From Deltaproteobacteria bacterium (GTDB taxonomy: Bacteria; Desulfobacterota; Syntrophia; Syntrophales; JAFGHS01), in assembly GCA_016928025.1 (NCBI GenBank), contig JAFGLN010000065.1, positions 49,467-113,466 on the forward strand: a DNA stretch of 64,000 nucleotides, read 5' to 3'. The notes beneath the pieces are model-generated. The model worked only from the letters and a program-made list of their open reading frames with translations, was not told the DNA's origin and ran no database searches. This document shows, one piece after another, positions 36,920 through 44,622 of the stretch. The first letter of the stretch is position 1. Every line of letters starts with the position of its first letter. The position numbers were made by a program, and so were the translations under genes.

Positions 36920-37009
36920 GTCACTCCGGCATCATTGACCCGCCCAGGCGGAGCCGGAATCCAGAAATTAATCATTCAAGTTCATCCGGACACCGGCTTT
37001 CACCGGTGT
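36920..37009. repeat. degraded REP-like palindrome and adjacent hairpin inside the hdr cluster
   Basis: CTCCGGC (36924-36930) pairs with GCCGGA (36953-36958), followed by ATCCAG, resembling the 'GTCATTCC...GGAATCCAG' extragenic palindromes common in many bacteria. A second hairpin follows: ACACCGG, CTTTCA loop, CCGGTGT (36990-37009). No T-tract on the minus strand, so not a terminator. It may affect stability of the hdr transcript. Only one copy was noticed in this window. Confidence 0.4.
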
Positions 37010-37022
37010 GACGGCTTTAACT

Positions 37023-38030
37023 CTAAGGATCAAAAATAAAATCCTGCTTGTCATTTTCCTTATAAGTACTCAACGGCGGAGGATCGTCCATCGATGAGCC
37101 CGCCCGGTTACCGAACAAATCAAAACCGTCTTTATCCAGCTTTTTCAGGAATTTCCGTAAATCGACGCCCATCGGACAGACCGCGCTGCAAGACCCACAA
37201 TCCACGCAACGCCCCACCATATGAAAGAGCCGCATAAGCTGAAACACCTGCGTATCCGTTTCATCCGCACCGATGCCCACCCAGCGGGGCTGGCTCTGCT
37301 CGACGAAACACACCTTGCAATAGCAGGACGGACAGACCTGACGGCAGGCATAACAGCGGATGCATTTGCCCATCTCTTTGGTGAAATAAGCCCATCGCTC
37401 TTCGGTAGACAGGTTTTCAAAGGCACCGACCTCATCGTATTCATGATCGGGGTCCATCGGCGGCGCATTCTCGCCGATCATTATGTCGGAGATGATCGGA
37501 TTATTAAAGCGGCAGGTCAGGCAGTTATCAGCCAGAACATCTTTCAGCGTAATGCTTTTTTCGCCCGACGCCGTTTTGACTTTGACCTGATCACCTTCGA
37601 CGGAACCTTCAAGAACCTCCTCGCCTCCGATCTGTACGGCCAATTTCTTACCGTCGATATAGCCGGTACAGGGAACACCGATGATGACCACGTCACCCCG
37701 GTCATACTGTTTTTCCTGGAGATGCAGGACAATGGACCGTGTGGCACATCCTCTGCCGACAACACCCACAACTTTTTTCTTCCGGTCTTCCGGCTTGACT
37801 CTCTTTTGCGATTCTTTATGCTGTGAAATCACATCATGGACGAATTTGGCAAGATTTTGCACGCAACATGCGTTCCATACGAGTTTTTCCGCGTTCTCCG
37901 GGTCCGTTATAAAACAGGGGGTCGCCGTGAAGGGCAGAGTGCCTTTTTCGTATCCGATGATGACATCCACTCTTTTTTCGGCCAGGAGAAGCTTGGCTTC
38001 TTCCCGAAGTTTTTTTTCAATATTTTCCAC
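37023..38030 (-). CDS. FrhB/FdhB-like iron-sulfur flavoprotein of the hdr cluster
   Basis: 335 residues from the GTG at 38030, preceded by GAGG; a TTG at 38084 is less likely. A FrhB_FdhB-type region (VVGVVGRGCATRS, VVIIGVPCTGYI, LADNCLTCRFNNP) resembles the flavin-binding beta subunit of F420 hydrogenase and formate dehydrogenases. The C-terminal third adds cysteine clusters CIRCYACRQVCPSCYCKVC and CVDCGSCSAVCPMG. It could connect formate or another donor to the Hdr complex. It lies between mvhD and hdrC. The exact donor is not decided by sequence. Confidence 0.8.
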   Translation of the reverse strand: MENIEKKLREEAKLLLAEKRVDVIIGYEKGTLPFTATPCFITDPENAEKLVWNACCVQNLAKFVHDVISQHKESQKRVKPEDRKKKVVGVVGRGCATRSIVLHLQEKQYDRGDVVIIGVPCTGYIDGKKLAVQIGGEEVLEGSVEGDQVKVKTASGEKSITLKDVLADNCLTCRFNNPIISDIMIGENAPPMDPDHEYDEVGAFENLSTEERWAYFTKEMGKCIRCYACRQVCPSCYCKVCFVEQSQPRWVGIGADETDTQVFQLMRLFHMVGRCVDCGSCSAVCPMGVDLRKFLKKLDKDGFDLFGNRAGSSMDDPPPLSTYKENDKQDFIFDP

Positions 38031-38107
38031 AGTTCCCGATTCCTCGATTAAATTTAATGATCTATTCCATATCCCAAATATCAATCCGCTGCGCGTCGCC
38101 GTTTGAT

Positions 38108-38548
38108 TCAGGCGATCTTTTTGACCAGCTTATTCGCCGGCCCCAGCGCCCTTACCTTTTCGGTAACACCCTTGATCACCTGAGCGAAACGCTCGCCTTC
38201 CGACGCCGAAACCCAGGTAAAGATGGTCCTGTCCTCTTCCAAACCAATGTAAGAAAGGAAGTTTTTCAGCATGGCGAATTTTCTCCGGGCATGCAAATTT
38301 CCCGTTATATAATGACATTCTCCCGGATGACAGCCGGAGACGAGCACGCCGTCGGCGCCTTCCTGGAGCGCTTTGACCACATAAAAGGGATTGATCCTCC
38401 CCGTGCAGGGAACCCGAACGATCCTGACGTTGGGCGGATACTGGATCCGGCTGATACCGGCCAGATCGGCGCCGGCATAAGTGCACCAGTTACACACAAT
38501 CGCAACGATCTTAGGTTCCCATCCTTCAGTTGTTTTCGTTTCAGACAT
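38108..38548 (-). CDS. mvhD: MvhD-like [2Fe-2S] electron transfer subunit
   Basis: 146 residues, usual size. CNWCTYAGADLAG near residue 20 and GCHPGECHYITGN near 72-84 are MvhD signatures. In methanogens and Flx-Hdr systems MvhD docks a hydrogenase or oxidoreductase to HdrA. Its cysteines are encoded by Cys codons, not UGA. It starts 41 bases after the HdrA-type gene ends. Confidence 0.93.
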   Translation of the reverse strand: MSETKTTEGWEPKIVAIVCNWCTYAGADLAGISRIQYPPNVRIVRVPCTGRINPFYVVKALQEGADGVLVSGCHPGECHYITGNLHARRKFAMLKNFLSYIGLEEDRTIFTWVSASEGERFAQVIKGVTEKVRALGPANKLVKKIA

Positions 38549-38589
38549 ATATTCTCCGTTATAACCCGTTTTACTGTTTAATTAATGCA

Positions 38590-41500
38590 TTATTGAAAAG
38601 CTGCGATCTGCGCCAGGACCTCCTCGTTGTTGAAACCGTTCAGATCAACGGCGTTCATGCGGCAGGATGCCGTGCAGACCCCGCAGCCCTTACACAATAC
38701 CGAATTGACGACGGCGCACATCTCATTGTAATCAACGGTAATGGCGCCGAAGGGGCAATTCTTTTCGCAGAGGCCGCAGGCCGCGCAGCGTTCCTTATTG
38801 ACGTAAGCCGTCTTGCCTTCCGCCTCGATGAAATCCTTGGTTAAGATGGTACAGGCCCTCGATACGGCGGCGTTGGCCTGCGTAACGGCCTCTTCGCTCA
38901 GCTTCGGCGCGTGAGCCATACCGCACATAAAGACGCCGTCCGTCGCGAAATCGACGGGCCTTAATTTGACGTGGGCCTCCAGGAAGAAACCGTCCTGGTT
39001 TACCGGAATCTTCAGCCACTTGCTGATGGTTTCGTTTTCCGGATTCGGAACGGTCCCAACACTCAAAGCCAAAATGTCCGTTTTGAGATCGACGGAGTCA
39101 TTCATGACCGGATCGAAAACATGAACATTGATTTTGGAACCGTCCTCAGTCACTTCCGGCTTCCGGTCCTCATCGTAGCGCACAAATTTTACATTCAATT
39201 CACGCGCCTTTTTATAGTAATCCTCTTTCAGGCCGTAGGTTCGGATATCCCGATAGATAATCGTAACATCCTTGTTCGGATCGGCCTCTTTGAGCTTGAG
39301 GGCGTTCTTCATCGCCTCCGAGCAGCAGTAACGGCTGCAATATGGTCTTTCAGCGTTTCTTGATCCCACACACTGGATCATGACGACACTCTCGGCGCTT
39401 TTTACTTTCTCGTCCTCGTTGTGAATCAGTTCTTCGAGTTTCCGCTGAGTCACGACATGCTCGGACTTGCCGTGGAGATATTCGTCCGTATTGTTCTCAT
39501 AAGCACCGGTCGCAACGATTACCACGCCATGCTCAAACTGATCCTCACCGTCCTTGCTCGCGACGGTGGTTTTGTAATTGCCGATGAAGCCTTCGATTTG
39601 TTTAATCTCGGCCCCCGTATAAACATGGATCTTGTCGTTCTTGCTAACCTTTTCCAAAAGGTCCGTCAGGTGTTTGCGCGTATCGAGACCTTCAAGGGTA
39701 TAGTACAGTTTGCGGTAATTACCGCCCAGAGACGGCTCTTTTTCCACGATATACGATTCGAATCCCTGATCCGCCAGGGACAGGGCCGCGGTAATACCGG
39801 CCAGACCGCCGCCGATAATCATGGCGGCATGGTTGACGCCCAACTGACCCGGCTTTAAGGGTTTCAGATATTCTGCTTTGGCAATAGCCATCCGGACCAG
39901 GTCCTTCGCCTTTTCCGTGGCTGCTTCAGGTTCGTTCATATGGACCCAGGAATCCTGATCCCGAATATTGGCCATTTCAAACAGATAACGGTTCAAACCG
40001 GCCTTCTCACAGTTTTCCTGGAAAAGCGGCTCATGCGTTCTCGGCGAACAGGACGCGACAACGACCCTGGTCAGATCATACTCTTTAATGACTTCTCCCA
40101 TCTTGACCGCCGTATCCTGGGAGCACGTAAACAGATTGTCCGCAACATAGACGACGTTGGGCAGGCCTTTGGCGTATTCAACAACACCGGGAACATCGAC
40201 AACGCCGCCGATATTAATGCCGCAATGGCAAACAAAAACGCCGATTCGCGGCCCAACGCCCCGCAGATCTTTTTCCGCGGGCAGTGTTTCTTCCGTAATC
40301 AATGTTCCCCGTCGGGCGGACAACAATCCTTCGGCACAGGCGGCAGCACCGCTTGCCTCCATAACGGTTTCCGGAATATCCTTCGGACCGCCGAAAGCGC
40401 CGCACACAAAGATACCGTCGCGGCTCGTCTGAACGGGGTTTTCCAACGCCGTTTTGCAGAACCCGTGCTCTTCAAGTTCAACGCCGAGACTCGCCGCCAG
40501 TTCCGCGGCCTCTTTGGGAGGCGTCAGACCGACGGACAGGACGACCATGTCGAATTCTTCCTCGACCAGAGTTCCGTCTTCCTGAACGTATTTAATCAAG
40601 AGATTCTTTGACTGCTGGAGCTCTTTGATGCTGGAGGGCATGGCCCGCACATAGCGGATACCGTATTCATCCTTGGCCCGGTTAACGAAGCGGTCAAAGT
40701 CCTTCCCGTAGGCCCGGATGTCCATATAGAAGATGGTGGGCTCCAGCCCCTTGGCGTGTTCCTTGCCGATGATCGCCTCTTTAGTGGCGTACATACAACA
40801 GACGGACGAACACCAGCTGTTGCCGCAGGAGGTGTCACGGGACCCGACGCACTGGATAAACGCGATCTTTCTGGGTTCCTTACCGTCGGAGATTCTCTGG
40901 ACGTGACCGAAATACGGACCGGAGGCCGACAGGATTCTTTCAAACTGAATACTTGTCACCACATTTTTGTATTGACCGAATCCGTACTCGCCCCGTACAC
41001 TCGCATCAAATATTTCAAAGCCGGGCGCCGCAATCACCGAACCGACCTCGATGTTTTCCTCTTCATAGGTATCGTCATGCATGATCGCACCGGCAACGCA
41101 GGCTTCCACGCACTGGTAACACTCGGAGCAAATACCGCAGGACAGACAGCGTTTTGCCTCTTCCTGAGCCTGCTCTTCACTGAAACCGAGACCTACTTCC
41201 GCAAACTTCATTTTTCTTTCTTCAGGGCTCATGAGGGGGTATTTTACGCGCGGTGCTTTGGGAACCATGCTCGTATCGGCCTGATCGGCGATGCCTTTCG
41301 TCCAGTCCTTTTCACGGCCCGCCTTTATATCTTCGCCCATCAAATAGCGATTGATGGAGATGGCCGCTTCTTTACCGGCATTGATGGCCTTTACGACGGT
41401 GGCCGGACCCGACACAGCGTCACCACCGGCGAAAATTCCCGGTACGGATGTGGCAAAGGTAACCGGATCAGCGGAAATATTATTCCACTTGATTCCTTTA

Positions 41501-43098
41501 TCCAGTATCTCACGGCCAAAGATGAGGGATGGGATGACGTCAACGTCGGAAATAATTCCGGCGTTTATCTCAATCTCCTCCTCTTCGGAAAGGAAGGAAA
41601 GATCGCCCGTCTGTCCGATTGCCGGCACTACAGCGTCAACCGGCAATATAAATTCAGATCCCTTTATCGGCATGGGTCGGCGACGGCCGCTGGCATCAGG
41701 CTCTCCCAGTTCCATCCGGAAACACTCAATTCCGGTCACCTTTTGGTCTTTACCGATGATTCTGATAGGTGCCACCAGAAACTCCATCCTGATTCCTTCC
41801 TCCTCCGCCTCTTCAATCTCTTCAGGAGATGCCGGCATCTCGGCGCGGGACCGTCGATAGAGGATAAACGCTTCCTTGGAACCCATCCTGACAGCCGTTC
41901 GTACAGCGTCCATGGCCACATTGCCGCCGCCCAACACGGCGACGCGGTCACCCAGGTAAACCTTCTCTCCGAGGTTAATTCTTTTGAGATAATCGATCCC
42001 GTGGATAACCCCTTCAAAATCTTCCCCCTGTATATCGAGTTTGCTGCTTACATGTGATCCCACACCGATAAATAGGGCATCATAGTCTCGTTTTAACTCA
42101 TTAAGAGTTATATCCTCACCGATCTTCGTATTAAGTTTGATTTTGACGCCCATGTCTTCGATGATCTTGATTTCGGCATTGATGATGTTTTTCGGGAGCC
42201 TGTATTCGGGGATACCGACGGAGAGCCATCCCCCCGCTACGGGCAGGGCCTCAAACACGGTGATTTCATACCCTTCTATAGCCAGATAGTAAGCAGCCGT
42301 CAAACCCGCGGGACCTGCGCCCACGATGGCAACTTTCTTGTTTTTCTTTTCCTTGATCTCCGGAATATATCGCGTGGAATCATTGAGGTCCAAATCGGCC
42401 ACGAACTGCTTCAGGTGCATGATGTCGATGGGTTGATCCACTTCGCCGCGTTTACAGGCCGTCTCACAGGGATGGTTACAGACCCTGCCGCAAACGGCGG
42501 GAAAGGGGTTGTCCTTTTTGATGAGCTTCAGGGCTTCCTTATACTTGCCCGCCGCAATGAGAGCCACATACCCCTGAACGCTGATATGAGTCGGACAAGC
42601 CGCTTTACAGGGCGACGTACCGAGCTTGTCGATAGCAAATCCCGACGGAATGGCCTGGGGGAAATGCCTGTAGATGGCTTTTCTCTCGCTAAGATCTTCA
42701 TTAAACGAAGACGGTAAGGAAACCGGACAGACATTGGCACAATCGCCGCAGCCCGTACATTTGTTGAGGTCAATAAACCTCGGCGCCTTCGTGAGCTTCA
42801 CGTTGAAACGTCCGGGCTCACCTTCAACGGCATTCACCGTCCTCCTTGTCAGGATTTCCACATTCGGATGCCGTCCGACTTCAACCAGTTTTGGAGAAAG
42901 GATACATGCGGAACAATCATTGGTGGGAAACGTCTTGTCAAGCTGAGCCATGACACCGCCAATGCTGATTCCCTTTTCAACGAGATATACTTTCATACCG
43001 GAATTTGCAAGATCGAGGGACGCCTGGATACCTGCAATGCCGGCTCCCACAACCATTACTGCACCGATTTTTTCGTTGTCTTTTAACACCTGTAACAC
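38590..43098 (-). CDS. hdrA: giant HdrA-GltD-HdrA fusion flavoprotein
   Basis: 1502 residues, over twice classic HdrA. Order: an HdrA N-terminus (FAD motif GAGIAG 18-23; ferredoxin motif starting C114); a complete GltD/NfnB-like module inserted at about 160-595 (CGRVCNHPCETAC near 203-215, FAD GAGPAG 260-265, NADP GGGNVA 390-395); the rest of the first HdrA (about 650-945, CGNSWCSSVCC near 758-768); then a second HdrA unit (about 950-1502, GGGLAG near 1096, final [4Fe-4S] pair from 1438). Similar large HdrL proteins are known in some sulfate reducers. Start is GTG 43098, or GTG 43089 with GAGG upstream. It heads the hdr-flx-nfn cluster. Confidence 0.92.
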   Translation of the reverse strand: MLQVLKDNEKIGAVMVVGAGIAGIQASLDLANSGMKVYLVEKGISIGGVMAQLDKTFPTNDCSACILSPKLVEVGRHPNVEILTRRTVNAVEGEPGRFNVKLTKAPRFIDLNKCTGCGDCANVCPVSLPSSFNEDLSERKAIYRHFPQAIPSGFAIDKLGTSPCKAACPTHISVQGYVALIAAGKYKEALKLIKKDNPFPAVCGRVCNHPCETACKRGEVDQPIDIMHLKQFVADLDLNDSTRYIPEIKEKKNKKVAIVGAGPAGLTAAYYLAIEGYEITVFEALPVAGGWLSVGIPEYRLPKNIINAEIKIIEDMGVKIKLNTKIGEDITLNELKRDYDALFIGVGSHVSSKLDIQGEDFEGVIHGIDYLKRINLGEKVYLGDRVAVLGGGNVAMDAVRTAVRMGSKEAFILYRRSRAEMPASPEEIEEAEEEGIRMEFLVAPIRIIGKDQKVTGIECFRMELGEPDASGRRRPMPIKGSEFILPVDAVVPAIGQTGDLSFLSEEEEIEINAGIISDVDVIPSLIFGREILDKGIKWNNISADPVTFATSVPGIFAGGDAVSGPATVVKAINAGKEAAISINRYLMGEDIKAGREKDWTKGIADQADTSMVPKAPRVKYPLMSPEERKMKFAEVGLGFSEEQAQEEAKRCLSCGICSECYQCVEACVAGAIMHDDTYEEENIEVGSVIAAPGFEIFDASVRGEYGFGQYKNVVTSIQFERILSASGPYFGHVQRISDGKEPRKIAFIQCVGSRDTSCGNSWCSSVCCMYATKEAIIGKEHAKGLEPTIFYMDIRAYGKDFDRFVNRAKDEYGIRYVRAMPSSIKELQQSKNLLIKYVQEDGTLVEEEFDMVVLSVGLTPPKEAAELAASLGVELEEHGFCKTALENPVQTSRDGIFVCGAFGGPKDIPETVMEASGAAACAEGLLSARRGTLITEETLPAEKDLRGVGPRIGVFVCHCGINIGGVVDVPGVVEYAKGLPNVVYVADNLFTCSQDTAVKMGEVIKEYDLTRVVVASCSPRTHEPLFQENCEKAGLNRYLFEMANIRDQDSWVHMNEPEAATEKAKDLVRMAIAKAEYLKPLKPGQLGVNHAAMIIGGGLAGITAALSLADQGFESYIVEKEPSLGGNYRKLYYTLEGLDTRKHLTDLLEKVSKNDKIHVYTGAEIKQIEGFIGNYKTTVASKDGEDQFEHGVVIVATGAYENNTDEYLHGKSEHVVTQRKLEELIHNEDEKVKSAESVVMIQCVGSRNAERPYCSRYCCSEAMKNALKLKEADPNKDVTIIYRDIRTYGLKEDYYKKARELNVKFVRYDEDRKPEVTEDGSKINVHVFDPVMNDSVDLKTDILALSVGTVPNPENETISKWLKIPVNQDGFFLEAHVKLRPVDFATDGVFMCGMAHAPKLSEEAVTQANAAVSRACTILTKDFIEAEGKTAYVNKERCAACGLCEKNCPFGAITVDYNEMCAVVNSVLCKGCGVCTASCRMNAVDLNGFNNEEVLAQIAAFQ

Positions 43099-43335
43099 CT
43101 CGACTTATCGAATTATATGTTGTTGTATTGAAAGCCTTTTCAAGAATAACCGGTTTGATTATTGATTTATGAGGCTACTTGATACAATTGCCTCGTGCGG
43201 TTAACATGATTTTGGTGTTGTGTCAAGTGCAATTAAGAAAAAATATGAGAGGACGAAATCGTGACATTCTGCTAAGATAGGCATTTCTTCGCAATGGCAT
43301 CCTGACCTGTGTAGACAATTAATATAGAAAGCTCT
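43099..43335. other. left half of the divergent hdrA/etfB control region
   Basis: 237 bases with no gene. On the minus strand TTGACA (43226-43221) might be the -35 box for hdrA, but no good -10 follows at 16-18 bases. TGGCATCCTGACCTG near 43296 looks like a failed -24 box without a matching -12. The right half (43336-43536) holds the dyads and sigma-54 promoter of the etf operon. Confidence 0.4.
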
Positions 43336-43350
43336 GGGGCATAAATCCCC
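43336..43350 (+). promoter_or_regulatory. GGGG-N7-CCCC dyad, distal enhancer candidate (etfB)
   Basis: GGGG at 43336-43339 and CCCC at 43347-43350 flank 7 bases. Its centre is 21 bp, two helical turns, upstream of the centre of the next dyad. Tandem sites on one DNA face upstream of a -24/-12 promoter are typical for dimers of NtrC-like activators. Confidence 0.5.
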
Positions 43351-43355
43351 GTAAA

Positions 43356-43372
43356 GGGGGTAAGATTCCCCC
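43356..43372 (+). promoter_or_regulatory. GGGGG-N7-CCCCC dyad, proximal enhancer candidate (etfB)
   Basis: GGGGG 43356-43360 and CCCCC 43368-43372 flank TAAGATT. The centre (43364) lies 71 bp upstream of the -24 GG of the etfB promoter. The same kind of dyad lies 73 bp upstream of the other sigma-54 promoter at 51894. Could also form an RNA hairpin, but it lies upstream of the expected start site. Confidence 0.55.
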
Positions 43373-43433
43373 TGACGAATGTTTTCTCAATTTTGGTATC
43401 GTAGAATCTTTCTAAAATCAACAGAATAAATAA

Positions 43434-43450
43434 TGGCATTGGCTTTGCAT
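43434..43450 (+). promoter_or_regulatory. sigma-54 (-24/-12) promoter of etfB-etfA-EMO
   Basis: TGGCATTGGCTTTGCAT: the -24 GG (43435-43436) and -12 GC (43447-43448) are 10 bases apart, and TTGCAT matches the -12 consensus fully. The start site would be about 43460, giving a roughly 77-base leader before etfB. Confidence 0.75.
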
Positions 43451-43536
43451 ATCACCACCACCAACGCAAAATAGATAACGGCTATGGAGCCATCAATAAC
43501 GGCCGCAAAGATAAAGAAAGGGAGTCAGTCACACTC

Positions 43537-44589
43537 ATGAACTATGACGATATTTTGAATTATCTGTTTCACGAGGAAGACATCCCGGAAAGGTGCTTCC
43601 TCTGCGGGAAGGAAATGTCAAGACCGGTCGTCGTTCGGCATATAGAAAGCATGAAGATGATCCATCTTTGTGAAGACTGTTTTATCAATAACCAGTCCGA
43701 CTACTTCCTTGACAATACCCGGCCCTGGCTTGATGGGGAGCATACCGGTTACACAGGAGCCGAGCCGCGGCTTCGGCGCATCGTCGTTGCCATCAAGCAG
43801 GTGCCCGACACAACTCAGGTAAGGGTGGATCCCGAAACCGGCACCTTGATCCGGGAGGGTGTGCCTTTTATCATGAACCCCTTCGATACCCACGCCATCG
43901 AAGAGGCGCTCCGGATCAAGGACCTGTTCGGATGTACAGTAACGGTTCTCACCATGGGCCCCCCGAATTCCGTGGAGACCCTCCGCAAGTGCCTGGCCCT
44001 GGGCGCGGATGACGCCATCCTCGTCTCAGACCGGGCCTTCGGCGGGGCCGACACGCTGGCGACAAGCTTTGTCTTGGCTGAAGCCATACGCAGGAGCGGA
44101 CAGGAGCGGGGGCGGGTGGATCTGGTGATCTGCGGCAAGCAGACGATCGACGGCGACACGGCGCAGGTAGGACCCGGAATCGCCACACGCCTGGGATTGA
44201 GCCAGCTGACGCTGGTGGATAGAATCCTGACCATCGACCCGCGCGGCCGCACCATTACCGTGCGCCGAAAGCTGGAGGGGCGCAGAGAGGTTGTTCGAGC
44301 CCCGCTCCCCGCCTTGTTGACGGTGGTCCGCGAGATCAATCAACCGCGATATTCATCGGTACCCCGCCGCATCGCTGCCGCAAATCCCACCCTCGAGGTA
44401 TGGGACAATACGTTCCTGCAGCTTCAAACCGGCAAGATCGGCCTAAAAGGATCTCCAACCAATGTCAAGCACATCTTCGCGCCTGAACGCCAGCCGGGCG
44501 AAATACTGGGCGATGGAGAGAAAGATCCGGAAGGCGCGGTGCAGGAGCTGATCACAAAACTAATCGAACGGGATCTGTTAGTGACATGA
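43537..44589 (+). CDS. etfB: electron transfer flavoprotein beta subunit with N-terminal zinc-finger-like domain
   Basis: 350 residues, about 85 longer than normal EtfB. Residues 1-66 form a CX2CX21CX2C domain (Cys20, 23, 45, 48) closed by LDNTRPW. EtfB proper begins at about 80 (RIVVAIKQVPDT), with MNPFDTHAIEEAL, TMGPP and DGDTAQVGPGIA, the last typical of ETFs that bind a second flavin and NAD(H). No start codon lies just before the EtfB core, so this is a true fusion. The N-terminal domain is closely related to the free protein at 53595-53807. ETF carries electrons from acyl-CoA dehydrogenases. Confidence 0.93.
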   Translation: MNYDDILNYLFHEEDIPERCFLCGKEMSRPVVVRHIESMKMIHLCEDCFINNQSDYFLDNTRPWLDGEHTGYTGAEPRLRRIVVAIKQVPDTTQVRVDPETGTLIREGVPFIMNPFDTHAIEEALRIKDLFGCTVTVLTMGPPNSVETLRKCLALGADDAILVSDRAFGGADTLATSFVLAEAIRRSGQERGRVDLVICGKQTIDGDTAQVGPGIATRLGLSQLTLVDRILTIDPRGRTITVRRKLEGRREVVRAPLPALLTVVREINQPRYSSVPRRIAAANPTLEVWDNTFLQLQTGKIGLKGSPTNVKHIFAPERQPGEILGDGEKDPEGAVQELITKLIERDLLVT

Positions 44590-44622
44590 CGAGGAAAAGA
44601 AGCAGATCAGCCTAACGGAAAC

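Noticed and set aside
40756..42057. 433-codon plus-strand open frame opposite hdrA
   Set aside because: Antisense shadow of a strongly conserved gene; low-complexity FHDRG-rich residues, no family and no ribosome site.
43204..43226. TTGACA on the minus strand as a promoter for hdrA
   Set aside because: No acceptable -10 box at 16-18 bases; recorded only as a possible half-site.
43290..43315. Second sigma-54-like TGGCAT near 43296
   Set aside because: The -12 GC is missing at the required distance (TG instead), so it fails the GG-N10-GC rule.
43336..43372. Riboswitch or attenuator formed by the alternating G4/C4 blocks before etfB
   Set aside because: The blocks lie about 90-120 bases upstream of the predicted start site at about 43460, so they would not be in the message; DNA dyads fit better.
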